From: Pilaira anomala
Lineage: Eukaryota > Mucoromycota > Mucoromycetes > Mucorales > Mucoraceae
Direction: 5' to 3'
DNA: 64,000 nt
Assembly (NCBI GenBank): GCA_025716855.1
Contig: JAIXMQ010000016.1
Coordinates: 248,001 to 312,000, forward strand
Under the pieces are notes generated by a model, which ran no database searches, was not told where the DNA came from, and saw nothing but the letters and a program-made list of their open reading frames with translations. Within the stretch, counting starts at the first letter, position 1; each line of letters opens with the position of its first letter. The position numbers and the translations under genes are program-made. Shown one piece after another: positions 36,849 through 48,144 of this stretch.

Positions 36849-37921
36849 ATGGCTTCGTTTGCTTTCCCCCTTCGAGGTGTTTACTTTTTACTTAGCCATC
36901 CCAAGGTACTTTTAAACTTTTTCCCTCTCTCTCCCTTATCCACCCACCAACTAACTCACACCCACCAACTAACTCACACCCACTACTAACTCACACCCAC
37001 CAACTAACTCACTCACTAAAATTTATTTATAGCAATTGTGGCTCAAGACTTTAAGTCCTATCCTGTTAACAATCATCTTTAGTTTCTTCTCGATTGGTTT
37101 CTCGCTTCGTTACTTATTACCTAACCAAGTGGAGAAACTACTCGAATGGAACTGGCCACACTGGATGTCTTGGGCTATTTCCATCGTCTCAGTCATTCTT
37201 GAAAGTGCTATTTTGAATTTACTCTTCTTTGCTTTCTTGGTAGGTTTCTTCCAAGACATGATTTTTGATGCTACTTTGACTGCAAGAGGACATGCTGATC
37301 TTTTAGATGATACTGATGATATCAATAAAATCGTACTTTGGTGGCGTGGTGTTCGTTCAAGTCTCTTGGTAAACATTCTTTTAATCTTGGTCAAGGTAAC
37401 TTATTTTATATAATGTATGAGGCTGATTTTTAACCTAAAAAAAAAAAAAAAAAAAAAAAAAAACTTTTTTTCTCTCTCTAGATTATACTTATCGTTGTCA
37501 CGGCTCCTCTTCAATTGGTTCCTATTGCAGGTACTGCATTAGCTTGTTATATTAGTGGTTGGCCTACAGGGTAAGTTCCTCATCATCCTGAAAAAAAAAA
37601 AAAAAGTATAATTAATTTTTATATTGTTAAAGTTGGAGTCAACATTTACATTATGATATGGAAATTAAGGGTTTAACTGTGGGTGCTTCCTATAAAGCAG
37701 CTGCAAAGAACAAGTGGCACTATATCAGTTTTGGTTCTGTCGCTTTTGGTCTTGAATTGATTCCTATCTTCAACATCTTTTTCATGTGGTCAAATATCGT
37801 AGGAGCTGCTTTATGGATCGCGGATGAATACGAAAAAGAGAATGGATTAAAGTCAAAGGCTATTTCTTCTGATCCTGGTTCTTCTAGTGAACAAACTCCT
37901 TTGCTTTCAAATGAAGCATAA
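36849..37921 (+). CDS. EI24/Lds-Rrt8 family multi-pass membrane protein
   Basis: Four exons: 36849-36905, 37033-37395, 37482-37570 and 37633-37921. The total is 798 nt, 265 residues. Exon 1 encodes the MASFAFPLRGVYFLLSHP start typical of the family. Several hydrophobic helices follow, with the loop DMIFDATLTARGHADLL, the conserved block PIAGTALACYISGWPTGWSQ, then HYDMEIKGLTVGASY and NIFFMWSNIVGAALWIADEYE. This matches the fungal branch of the EI24 domain family, which includes yeast Lds1/Lds2/Rrt8 of lipid droplets and spore wall. The tail EQTPLLSNEA contains a PLL-type acidic/dileucine-like sorting motif. Exact function unknown. Intron 1 holds an 18-bp tandem repeat. Confidence 0.8.
36940..37017. 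repeat. 18-bp tandem repeat within intron 1
   Basis: CACCCACCAACTAACTCA is repeated four times; one copy has TAC in place of CAAC. It lies entirely inside intron 1 of the EI24-like gene. Confidence 0.85.
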
Positions 37922-38401
37922 AAAGTTATTCCTCTTTCTTTTCTTTTTTTTTAGACATTAAAAAAAAAAAAAAAAAGTTGCTTTTTTGTAATACACGATG
38001 GAATTTCTTGAAAGTACACTTTGTGTTACCCGACGATCATGGGTGATTTGTACAGATTCCATTGTTACATATACACGGAACGGTTCCAGTACACCTTAAA
38101 TTTTTTTATTTTATCTTGACCCGAGAAAACTTGTAAGATGAAGCGTAAATATTCTTATATATATATATTCACCAGTGTAATATACACTGATGACGATTTA
38201 GTTTGTTGTTTAACATTGATCATCACGAACCACAGAAAAAAAAAAAAAAAAAAAAAAAAGAGGGGACTATTGCTGAGTTTGGTTTTATTCTCATTATCTT
38301 TTTGTTACTGCTGCATACAGGGAAACTTTTTTGTTTTAAAATGATAAATGTTTCCTTATTAAAATTTTAATTTGACTTTGCACCTTTTGTCAAAAAAAAA
38401 G

Positions 38402-38441
<40 letters not shown>

Positions 38442-38659
38442 GAGCGTTTTTTTTTAGCGTATCCTGCATTATATTTTGGATTATTCCAAGTAACAATGTG
38501 TGTAACTTATCACCGTAGTTACCTAAAAACCATGACAATGCAGGACATTTAATCAAAGGTTACATAATTGACTTTCAAATTGAAAAAGGTTTTTGGTTGA
38601 CATCTCTCTATGAGAAAGTATAATTACCATATTTTAATAATAAAAAGATTTGTTTATTT
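37922..38659. other. Intergenic, no gene seen
   Basis: Spacer between convergent genes, with a 32-A run at 38407-38438. Nothing coding recognised. Confidence 0.5.
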
Positions 38660-39436
38660 TTATTCTTTAGTTAACCAAAGAGCTCCCAATTCTTGACAGC
38701 CAAGTTTATTCAAGATATCCAACACTTCTTGCTTGACAGTTTCAATATCAATCGCTGAAACTTTTTGTATCGACTCTTGTTCACTACTAACAGCTGCTAA
38801 TTTCACAGGTGCATTCACAGAAATCACAAAATCCGTAGATACGTTGGTCAATCGAACCACAGCTAAAATGATTTCTACTGTGTTATATGCATCTTTTTCA
38901 TTGAACTTGGAAATCTTTTGTGTGCCTTGTAAAACAAGAATCTCGGTTATATCTTGACTATTATATAAGTTAAAAAAAAAATGGTCATAAAATAAATCGA
39001 TAGAAACTTACGGAAGATGAGGTGCAATATCTTTCACGTTTACGTTATCAATATGTGTAAGTGAAGTCTCTGCTGCTTCGTTATCATCTGCCAATTGTTG
39101 AAAATGATATCTATAGAGATGGACTGAGAGGTTATTTTATAAATTAAATGAGCAGGGTTCCAATCATTATATATATATATATATATATACTTTAATGATT
39201 GCTTAATTTGATGCTTCCGCTTGTTCTAAAAGTTCAAAAATTAAACTTTGCTGAGTTGACATATACACAAAAACCTTGATTGTCAGGAATCTGTCGAAAT
39301 TGACTTTTTTTTTTTTTTGCATAATGTTAAACAAGATGAATATATTCTTATTCTATTTTACAATTTACCTTGCAACGACAAAACTGTTTTTAACAATAGT
39401 GGAAATAGCGCCACCGAATAATTCTTGTGTATTCAT
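38660..39436 (-). pseudogene. MOG1: Mog1/RanGRF-like Ran release factor, broken by two frame changes
   Basis: Exons inferred: 39436-39369, 39303-39191, 39110 to about 39011, and about 38955-38660. Exon 1 gives MNTQELFGGAIS, the usual start of Mog1 (LFGGAI). Exon 2 continues FRQIPDNQ in the expected phase. Homology then jumps to another frame at about 39274 (MSTQQSLIFELLEQAEAS), and to a third at about 39212 (HQIKQSLK). That third frame joins exon 3 correctly (YHFQQLADDNEA, a Mog1 hallmark). The last exons are open to the stop. Without both shifts the protein ends after about 40 residues. Intact Mog1 binds Ran and promotes nucleotide release in nuclear transport. The break may be real gene loss or two assembly indels; the downstream exons show no other damage, so if real it is recent. 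Confidence 0.65.
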
Positions 39437-41810
39437 GATAGATAAAAGACTTTCTTCCTCGCTTTTTTACAGCAAAAAAAAAAAAAGTGTCACATTTGCC
39501 ATCATCTCTCATATCGAGCTTGTTCTTTATGCTAATCGTGTACATCACAAACAGATTTATTGAATTATTTCAAAATATATGTCACTGTTGCTCTAATTGA
39601 ATGCTTGATGACATGCATTATTCATACAGGAGATTGCACGATGAAAAAGAACAACTTTAAAACGATGTATAATTTATTTAGTCAAAAATAAAAGATATAT
39701 GTATATCAGGAAAAATCAAATACAACTAACTTGGATATCCTGCTACGAGGAATTCCATCATCCACCCCTCAAATCACCTGGTTTTTTTTAAAAAAAAGAC
39801 AAGATATTTTCCAGCTACATTTGCATTACTTTAGTAAAGACCCTACCTACGTGTCTACTGACTTTCATTAGTTTTTTTTTTGTTAAAGAAATAGGAAGTA
39901 CTATAGCCGCATGATTTTTTACTATGTAGTGGCAAAAAAATCTCGGCCAATCAAATCATCTAAAAAGGAAAAAAGTGTATTTTCAGCCAAAAATGAGAAA
40001 TGTAGATATGTCTTGGTATTGAAAAGGTTTTAAAGCTTGAATTTTTCATGATATGTGTAGAATTTTACGCTCTTTCTAGTGATATAAAACTCAAAATAAA
40101 GTAATAAAAAAGATGAATGGTTATTGTAAGAAAGTGATATACAGATTTTGTTAGGACAAGTATATTCTCTGTTTCCAATAATATAAATCAAATTATATAG
40201 AAAGACGAGACTTTAAATTCTGTAGCATTTGAAAATCATATTGCTTAATAAAACTGCTGATTTAGAGGGACTATATTTTGACAAGAAGGTATTTTTTGTC
40301 AAAATTTCGATTTCTGGGACTAAAATATGAGGTGCATGTAAGGAAAACAGTTTCTGTTAGAGAAAGTGTATGTTTTACATATAAAAAAATATATATTTGT
40401 ATGGCGGTATCGGCCTATCTAAATTTAAAATTTTCTGGATTAAATATTGTATAATAAAATAGTTAATATTGAAGGACTTTACTTTGACATAAAAGATTTC
40501 CAGGGTTTAAATTTGGAGTGTGTGTAGTCTATTATTGAGGTGTTTATAGGGGATGATCTTTTTACCATTCTTTTTTTTGAGAATGACCATATAATATTTA
40601 AGATCTTTGATACAAGTTTCCGTCCATACTTTTCGATTAAATAAGTTATGAGTTAGTTATCTTATAATCTGTATGAGACAAGAGGAGCAAGTTTTAAGTT
40701 GGCAATTATACTTACCACTACTGTATATAGATCACGTGATATTACTTTTAATACATAATTTGAAGAATGGGAATTTTTAAATAAATACCTGTGTTTTTTT
40801 TTAAAAGTTGAAAGAAAGACCCATTTGTCGATATGTTTTGGTTATAATAAATCCTAATTTCTTGCTGAATACTTCACGATGAAACGTACAAATTTAAAAA
40901 GATACTTTTCATGAATCAATTTAAACATGTTGAATAATTAATTGTAGCGACGGACGTTTAATAAATTACAAAGCTGAGAGATGAGCCTCTTCATAAAAGA
41001 TAGTGAATGATTTCAATGGATTACTAGTTATTCTTTTTCATTTTTCCTTGGCCAACTCACACTTTTCGACTTCTTTCGCCATGTTTACCGTCATATTCAT
41101 CTGAAAGTTCTTTTTCTTGTGATTCAAACTATAATTAAAGTCATATTTCAGGCAGTTTTTGCATTTAGTAGGAAACTAACTTGAAATGTGATACGAAATG
41201 TAAATAAATAATTAAGAAGCTTATATTATCATATCATACAAATTACATCATTTTTGAATACCATATTTTTTCAAGTAAGTTTTAATCACCCCATTTTTAA
41301 ATGTACAATTTATAAAAAAAAAAAAAAATAGACAACAGAAAAAAAAAGAAGAAGGATATCTTGGCATAAAAGATTTTCAAGACTTATAAAATCTTTAAGC
41401 GAAAGGCTTTTTATTATCGTTAAATGATATATTGTATAATACATATCCCAAGCAGTTAGTAAAGGTTAATCCCGGAAAAGAAAGGTGCTCTGCAGCTGAC
41501 TAAATCTTTGAGGATTATATGCTTGAACAGAGATTATTATTTTTTTATATCATTCTGGAAGCATTTCGTTTGAATAATTTGATTCTTGAGATATGAACAT
41601 TGACAGGTGCTTTCTTGTTTTTGCATCTTTTAGATCAACTAATAAATTTAGATAATCCATCGATCACATGTGCTGCCATGATTACAACATCGAAGAATAA
41701 AATAAATAAATAAAAAACAGCCCTTTCTCTTCTCACGTTAAAAACGTCACTCAGTAAAATTTTGACAAACTTTCTTTCTTTCTTCTTTATTCTCTCTTAA
41801 CATTTTAAAA
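39437..41810. other. Gene-poor AT-rich region with diverged repeats
   Basis: No gene found in about 2.4 kb. Related but diverged modules recur at about 40030, 40268, 40474 and 41352. They share a GGACT..TTTGACA core and a following TTTAAATTTGGAGTGTGTGTAG-like segment. This suggests old amplified non-coding sequence. Confidence 0.4.
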
Positions 41811-42325
41811 ATGGATTATTTTAAAAAAACTGAAGTCAAAAAATGGAACGTTAAAGATGCTTTTGTATCTTTTAAACAACACAGCATACTTCCATTTAAT
41901 GAGAAATATGTACGTTTTCTTAATTATTTAAACAAGGTCTCCACTTTGGAGACCTTCTCAGACGAAGAAAAAACCAAGATTGTTTGGTTAAAAAAAAAGC
42001 TAGGGTAGGTTTTTTTGTGAATGTTGATTAATCATTTTTACTAAATTGAGTTATAGAAACAATCAAAAAGTTTAAAAAAGCTAGTAAGTATATAACATGA
42101 AAAAAAAAAATGCCTTGACATGAATTAACTTATATTTTATAGCATGGGCCAGCTGCTAAGGAGGAGGTGACTCAATCTTCACCTATCACCGAACAAACCC
42201 TCCATGCTTCTGCAGCTGGCCCTTCTTTGGTATTTCCTTCTTCTTCTTCTCCTCCTCCTCCTCCTCCTTCTTCTTCTTCTTCTTCTCTTCCTACTATAGA
42301 GCTAGAATCTCTTCGTTTTGAATAA
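41811..42325 (+). CDS. Orphan spliced gene or relic, Lys-rich N-terminus and Ser/Pro tail
   Basis: Exon 1 begins at 41811 after a pyrimidine-rich leader and encodes MDYFKKTEVKKWNVKDAFVS and onward to about residue 64 (donor at about 42005). A terminal exon after TTTTATAG at 42141-42142 encodes HGPAAKEEVTQSSPITEQT, a Ser/Pro run from TCT/CCT repeats, and ends at TAA 42325. The two do not join in frame directly; a short middle exon near 42078-42090 would fix the phase but its borders are unsure. No family recognised. It could be a lineage-specific gene or part of a decayed mobile element, given the element at 42885. Confidence 0.4.
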
Positions 42326-42884
42326 ATTTTATTTTAAAAATCAGTTAATCTTTTAAAAAATTGCTTAATCGTTTACAATGTGGGTATACATAAAACAGAC
42401 ACAAATTATTTACATGTGTATAGTGCGAATAAAGGAACAATCATTTGTTATAGAACCTATTGGCTTTTTTTGTGATTACGTGCCAGAGAAATTCCTTCCC
42501 TTTTTGCATCTCCTCCATACTAGGAGAAGGTGTGAAAATAGAACAACTTGAAAAGACGCAATGGCTTATAAAAATTAATCACATTGAGAAAGAGAACTTT
42601 CTTTTTAAACAAAATTGACCAAGTCAGTACATCTTACAAATTAAAAGAAAAAAAGTGTGCACGCCAAAGTAAAGACAACCGTTTTATGTATAATAAAAAT
42701 AAAGAAAGAAAATACAAGTGTTGAGACAATAAGCTGTTTCTTCCGAGGAAGCCTCTGTGAAAAGAACTATGAAAAATATGCGATAGACAAAAGTATTTAA
42801 ATACATTGCTATAAAAATATATGTAAAGCGTCCCATTTATACAATTGTTGTCGTCAACTGAAGGATATATCTTTAAGGGAAAAC
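42326..42884. other. Intergenic, no gene seen
   Basis: AT-rich spacer. A short open reading on the minus strand at about 42470-42535 (PSPSMEEMQKGKEFLWHVI) is coding-like but isolated. Confidence 0.3.
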
Positions 42885-42958
42885 TTAAATACTACCACTT
42901 AATTTCCTTATATGGGTTTTCTGTCACCCACCACTTTTTCATTTTTTTTCCAAATCAC
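42885..42958 (+). repeat. Left terminal inverted repeat
   Basis: 74 bp, pairs with 43725-43799 in inverted orientation. Begins TTAAATACTACC. Confidence 0.85.
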
Positions 42959-43183
42959 CCAGTTTTTAAAAAAGTGGAACTCTCCACCTGTGAAATCGAT
43001 CTCACTTTTTTTTTTAAAAAAAATCTCTGGCACCCACTTCTTGTTTTTTAAGTAAAATATTCCAACCAAAACCCATTTTTTTTATGGCTTTTTTTTAAGC
43101 ACTTAGGTATTTGCTTTCGTACCATTATTGAATTTAATAATAAAAAAAATTGTATTTACCTCTATCATGGTAACATGAAAAAG

Positions 43184-43433
43184 TCGGTCAAAATGTTGTG
43201 GCCAAGACCACATTCAAAATTATGGAAACTTGTGTGTGAAAAAATGCGCAAAGATCCCAATTTTAAAAGATCTTTGTGATATGATTTTACATTTTGTACC
43301 AAAGCTTGAGTTTACGCCAGCTCGTGTAGAAGATGCGATTGGTATGTTATAGACAAATCAAATACGTGAAAAGTTTTTATAAATATATCTAATACAACCA
43401 TTTATAATAGGTTTGGAGACCCTTTCTAACTAG
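43184..43433 (+). CDS. Cys-rich spliced ORF inside the inverted-repeat element (5' end unresolved)
   Basis: An open frame from about 43184 reads SKCCGQDHIQNYGNLCVKKC and continues AKIPILKDLCDMILHFVPKL. It reaches a good donor at 43342 (GTATGT), skips to acceptor ATAATAG at 43410, and ends GLETLSN-stop at 43433 in phase. The cluster CC, His, C-x3-C could bind zinc. An in-frame stop lies just upstream, so a further 5' exon is needed, or the 5' end is lost; no start codon was found. The splice sites in frame argue against chance. No family recognised. Confidence 0.4.
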
Positions 43434-43482
43434 TCGACATCTTCCTAAAAAAAACTTTTTTCACACATACATATACATGAAC

Positions 43483-43515
<33 letters not shown>

Positions 43516-43724
43516 TTGCCTATAGAGATCTTATTAAAACAACGTGAAGTTACATGCAGGGTATATCATAGATTATTAACTAGCTCAAGCTATATTATCT
43601 TTGATAGTCGTAACTATCACCCAACAATCGTATTATGATAATTTTAGTTTTGTTCTGAGTAACTGATAATCTTTAAGTGCTTAGGAATTTTTTTTTCTTT
43701 GTCAAAAACATCTAAAAAAAAAAA

Positions 43725-43799
43725 GTGATTTGGAAAAAAAATGAAAAAGTGGTAGGTGGCAGAAAACCCATATAAGGAAATTAAGTGGGTGGTATTTAA
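43725..43799 (-). repeat. Right terminal inverted repeat
   Basis: 75 bp, inverted match to 42885-42958. Ends GGTATTTAA. Confidence 0.85.
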
Positions 43800-46725
43800 T
43801 AACTCTCATATTTTAAAGGTAAAGGTAATAGTTTGTGTTTATTCATTTCAATATTAACATCCAAGCAGTTCATGCATGCTCTGGAAAAATTCAGATCTAG
43901 TTTATTTGCAGATCTATGCCTAATTTTACTGACTATAATTTAGATCAACCATATTTTGCTTTGTCTTCGCCATAAGAATGACCGTGTCAGGGAGCTCCTT
44001 AAAGTTTTGGATTTTTGGTAGAGTTAAGTTATACGATTCTTTCAGACACACATTTTTCATAGACCTGTTACAAATGGTTGTCAGTACATAGTTTTTAGTT
44101 TAAATTCATGTTAAAACGGCTATTACCATAATTTCTCCTTAGGATATAGACTTGAGATTACCAGTATTCGCCGCAAAATCTGTGAAGTGGCTTTATTTCA
44201 GAGGATCAGCATTTCATACACCAGTTCGGTATTTGGATTCCCAGTATTAAATGGAGTTATGCCGCCAAACCTATAAATAAAGAAAGTGAAAGTGAGAAAG
44301 GAATGGGATTACCTCAGTATTCAACCGTCTAGCAACTCTCCCATAAGTCACTAATTGCATAGGGCTTCGGTAATATGTAGTAATAAAAATAATCAGGTGC
44401 ACCAACTGCTAGCACTGGTATCCAGCTGCGTAATTTGAGAAACAGAAGGAAACCCAGTCGGGAGAAAATCTTAAACCAGAGTTTAAGCCACCCTTTGACT
44501 GGCAGGCTTATGCACTGCTTAAATAATATTTAAGGCGTCCCACTGCCTAAATAATGATATTTTGAGCAACCTGAAGCATAGCTTGAGAAAAAAAAAAAAA
44601 GGGAAGAGAGTTTAAAAAACACAGCTAAATAAACTTCCTTGTAGGCATTATGTCCTAATCTAATGAGCCAATGAGCCAGTTTTATGTTGAAGATATATGG
44701 TCTCCACTCGTACTATTTTTTTTTTAATCACCAGTGTAATAAAGAAAATAGTTAATCCCTGTTTAGATGCTTTGTATATCAGCTAGACTTACCTACTCTA
44801 CCAAGTTAAATACGTTATAAGTTGTTTAAAAACGAGTATGTTTTTGTAAGGTGTTTAAGAGAGAAAAGGTAAACGCGAAAAAATGTTGATGTCATTGGTC
44901 ATAAGAAGATCGCCACAAAAAAAATAAAATAAGCTAATAGTAAAATAGATAGTGAGGTAAAACTAAAGAGTAAAAAATAGTTGATATTTATACTAAATTC
45001 ATTCGGCACTTGTGACTGAAGGTTCCAGACTATGTTTCCTGACAATAATCAAAGCATCTTGTTTAATTGCGCAATTAACTAATTCGGGAAAGATACGAAA
45101 CAAAACAAACCTAATTTTAAAAAAAGAATGTATATACATGTATCTTATTTATAAACACACACAAAAGAAAGATCTTTCAAAGTATCATTATCGTTTGATA
45201 TTAAACAATGTGTCTATGTATATATAATCTAAAAAAAAAAGAATCCACACCATGTTTAACATAAAAAAAAAATCTTGCTTTATCAACAAGTAGCTTTTTG
45301 TTTTTTTAGTTACACAATATGTACTTCACAAATTCAGCAAGTTTTTTTTTTTTATATAAACACTCGGAACACAATCCCGTTGCTAAAGTAAGAATTAATG
45401 TCAAGTTTCTATTTTATTAAAATAAATATATAGATACATGTGCCACAATTTATTACAACACTTGAAATCAGACAAATGCTTTCACAGTATTATACGTCAA
45501 ATATGTATGCACGTCAAATTTAAAGTGGTACGTAAAAAAAAAAAGTATATGTTCTTGAATGAACCAACTCAAATTTACTTATATTCTAACAACTTTAAAC
45601 AGTCTATTTTAGATGAATTCGTTTTTTGTTGATGCAGCTTAATCTGATTAATAAGAAAAATTGCATGATTATTCTTTTTGATTGGTGGTTTACGAAATCA
45701 TGATTGCCTTTTTTCCTGTTACAAAAAAACAATGATGTCGCTTTAGGTAACTAGACCGTAAATAAAAACCAGAAAAAAAAAGAAAAGAGTCAAGTAAAGC
45801 TGCAAACATCTAACGAATATAATACAAAAAGCATTCATATATGTATGTATCTTTTTCATATTAATAGGCATTAATGCATATGGTTGTGAGGAAAAAAAAA
45901 TGATATAGTATTTTTTTTTTCACATCTTTCTGATGTCATTTTTACAGAGATTACTTATGGCTTTTTGTTTATATTAATCAAATTTAGAGAAAGAATTTTT
46001 TTCATGAGAATCGTATATTTACTCACTAAAAAAAGCTTCATAGGCGTAGTCTAGAAATGATGTACCACAGGCTGCGTATTGACTATGACCCCGAGGAATC
46101 CTGTTAGGTAGTAGGTGTGATGCCTCCTTTGGCTAATCTGCGTTTATATGATACGAAGCTGGGGAGCTTAATAGCGCGGAGGTCAAGGGAGACCACAGAC
46201 GATCACGCTATCGCAGGCACAGGCTCTTTGTTTTTTTTCTTTTCGCTCTCCTTTTGGTTTCTTTTTTTTTTTGGGCAGTGGGCCAAAAAACAAAACAAAA
46301 AAGGTAGAAGAGGACAGATATATACTTACCTTCGCGTGGTTGTCCTTGTTAATCTCCTGAAAAAGGGTGAACTGAACAGCATCTTTTTACTTTTATAAAC
46401 TTTTTTAAATAAATATAATACTTTTTTTTTTAAATATAAATAATAATATTATGTCTCTTGAATTTAATGTGTCATTTACTATATCTTTGCTACTATGGTT
46501 ATAATGAAATTCAAGTATGAAATTCATCAAATTTCAATGATGCTAGCTTAATATCAGGAGTACCATTAGAAGAAGATATTTAGAGACGACGTTTGACAAG
46601 ATACTTCTGATTTATGCAATTGTGTTAATCCCTTCGTAAGTCCTTCCGTGACTACCGAAATAGAAAAAAAAAATAGGAATTTTATGTATCAAAGTTTTTA
46701 CATACCTTTATTATTAAAATAAAAA
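43800..46725. other. Gene-poor region with coding-like fragments
   Basis: Short coding-like pieces without a consistent gene model: 43884-43940 (MHALEKFRSSLFADL), 43946-44015 (INHILLCLRHKNDRVRELL) and 44145-44273 (YRLEITSIRRKICEVALFQR, ending at TAA). A distinctly GC-richer block lies at about 46040-46220. No tRNA or rRNA seen. Probably decayed genes or transposon remnants. Confidence 0.3.
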
Positions 46726-48144
46726 ATGGTTTGGGGAGGTAATGATGGCGCTGTCGATCGTTGGGTAAAGCAACTTCAAGAAGACGATCCTAAATTGGTT
46801 TCTCTTCATATCTTGAGTTTCCGAAAAATTTCCACAACTGAACTTGGTCGTATTTTTCAAGCTATTGGAACTAACACACACCTTCACGATCTCTACGTTT
46901 CGGGTCATATGCTTGACGCCACTTGTATTGATCACCTGTCTGAATCACTTACTTTAAACGATACACTCAAGACTTTAAATTTGGGTAACTCTACCTTTGG
47001 AGAGAATGCGAACGTCTTTGGTTTATTTTGTGAAGGTTTAGCTGCAAACGAAGGACTTATCAAGTTGGATTTAGAAAATAAGGGCTTACTCAGTAACAAA
47101 GACAATAAATATGAAGTCATTCACCTCTTAGCTGAATGTCTTGCAAAAAACAATACACTTCAAGAATTAAACTTGGCTAGAAACGAGTTGGACGACGGTT
47201 CTATTGAAATTTTAGCACCTGCCATGACACGTTTATTAAAGATCAACTTGTCCATGAACAATATTGGCGAACAGGGTGCTGATGCACTTGCTAAACAACT
47301 CATCAGCAATGCAAGTAGTAAAGTACAAGAGTTGGATATATCTGATAATGGACTCTTAGCTGGTGCCAGTGTATTAGCTTCTGCTTTAGAACACAATAAA
47401 AGTTTACGTGTATTGAAAATGGTGGATGTTGTTTCATCTGATATAGAATTATCTACTTTACCACCTGCTGCTATGGAAGAAGGTAGCAATAAATTAGAGG
47501 AAGATGATGAGGCTAAAAAGACAGATGAGACTCGTACTTTACATGGTAATGCTTTGGCTCGTGCTTTAGGTGAAGCACTTGAAACAAATAAGTCATTGTC
47601 TCATTTATGGTTGGATAACAATGGTATTGAATCAAAGGCTTTGGATCAACTCACCAAGCATTTATCTAAGAGTGCTGTTACTGAGTTAAAGTTGCGTAGA
47701 AATCGTATTGATGATGATGGAGCTTCTTTATTGTCCAAGATTCATACTTTGCGTCACTTGGAATTGGGTGAGAATAGTATTGGAGCAAAGGGATTTGGAG
47801 AATTATTAGATACACATTTACATTATCTTGGTTTATTCGGTAATGCAGTTGGTGGATTTGGGGTTGATCCAAGTTTATTACCTGAATTAAGTACCAGTCA
47901 TATTAAGCGTTTGGATATTGGATGTAATCGCATTGTTCATCAAGATTTGGAAGCTATGGTTGAAGTATTACTCAAAAATGGTGTACCTAATTTGTCTTTG
48001 TTAGAGATGGGTGGTAACGTAGAAGATAAAGAGATGGAACAATGGGAAGCTACTATGGCCCGTTTGTTAGCAGGAAGAACAATGGATATTGTATGGAAGA
48101 GAAAACCCACTGATATGGATAATAGTATGCCTCCTCCTATGTAA
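46726..48144 (+). CDS. Leucine-rich repeat protein, RI/RanGAP-type repeats
   Basis: Single exon, 472 residues. Repeated LRR units with the ribonuclease-inhibitor pattern are visible from about residue 55 onwards: LKTLNLGNSTFGENANVFG, LQELNLARNELDDGSIEIL, LLKINLSMNNIGEQGADAL, VQELDISDNGLLAGA, LSHLWLDNNGIESKALDQL, VTELKLRRNRIDDDGASLL and LRHLELGENSIGAKGFGEL. Units are about 28 residues, separated once by an acidic insertion near 255-275. The protein has no signal peptide or membrane segment, so it is probably a cytoplasmic or nuclear scaffold. RanGAP has the same repeat type, but its catalytic Arg-containing loop cannot be assigned here, so no GTPase role is claimed. Confidence 0.8.
   Translation: MVWGGNDGAVDRWVKQLQEDDPKLVSLHILSFRKISTTELGRIFQAIGTNTHLHDLYVSGHMLDATCIDHLSESLTLNDTLKTLNLGNSTFGENANVFGLFCEGLAANEGLIKLDLENKGLLSNKDNKYEVIHLLAECLAKNNTLQELNLARNELDDGSIEILAPAMTRLLKINLSMNNIGEQGADALAKQLISNASSKVQELDISDNGLLAGASVLASALEHNKSLRVLKMVDVVSSDIELSTLPPAAMEEGSNKLEEDDEAKKTDETRTLHGNALARALGEALETNKSLSHLWLDNNGIESKALDQLTKHLSKSAVTELKLRRNRIDDDGASLLSKIHTLRHLELGENSIGAKGFGELLDTHLHYLGLFGNAVGGFGVDPSLLPELSTSHIKRLDIGCNRIVHQDLEAMVEVLLKNGVPNLSLLEMGGNVEDKEMEQWEATMARLLAGRTMDIVWKRKPTDMDNSMPPPM

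Larger units (their letters stand above)
42885..43799. mobile_element. 915-bp element with about 75-bp terminal inverted repeats, probable non-autonomous DNA transposon
   Basis: The left end 42885-42958 and the right end 43725-43799 are inverted copies of each other over about 75 bp, with three substitutions and one indel. They share the long run ACTTAATTTCCTTATATGGG and the end TTTCCAAATCAC. Both outer ends sit on TTAA, with a TA inside it at the next step, so the target duplication could be TTAA (as in piggyBac-type elements) or TA (mariner/pogo-type). Because the sites are palindromic, sequence alone cannot decide. No transposase is recognisable inside; a small spliced ORF is present at 43184-43433. 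Confidence 0.8.

Noticed and set aside
46726..48144. Calling the LRR protein RanGAP
   Set aside because: The repeat type matches, but the catalytic arginine loop cannot be assigned and the acidic C-terminal tail of RanGAP is missing.
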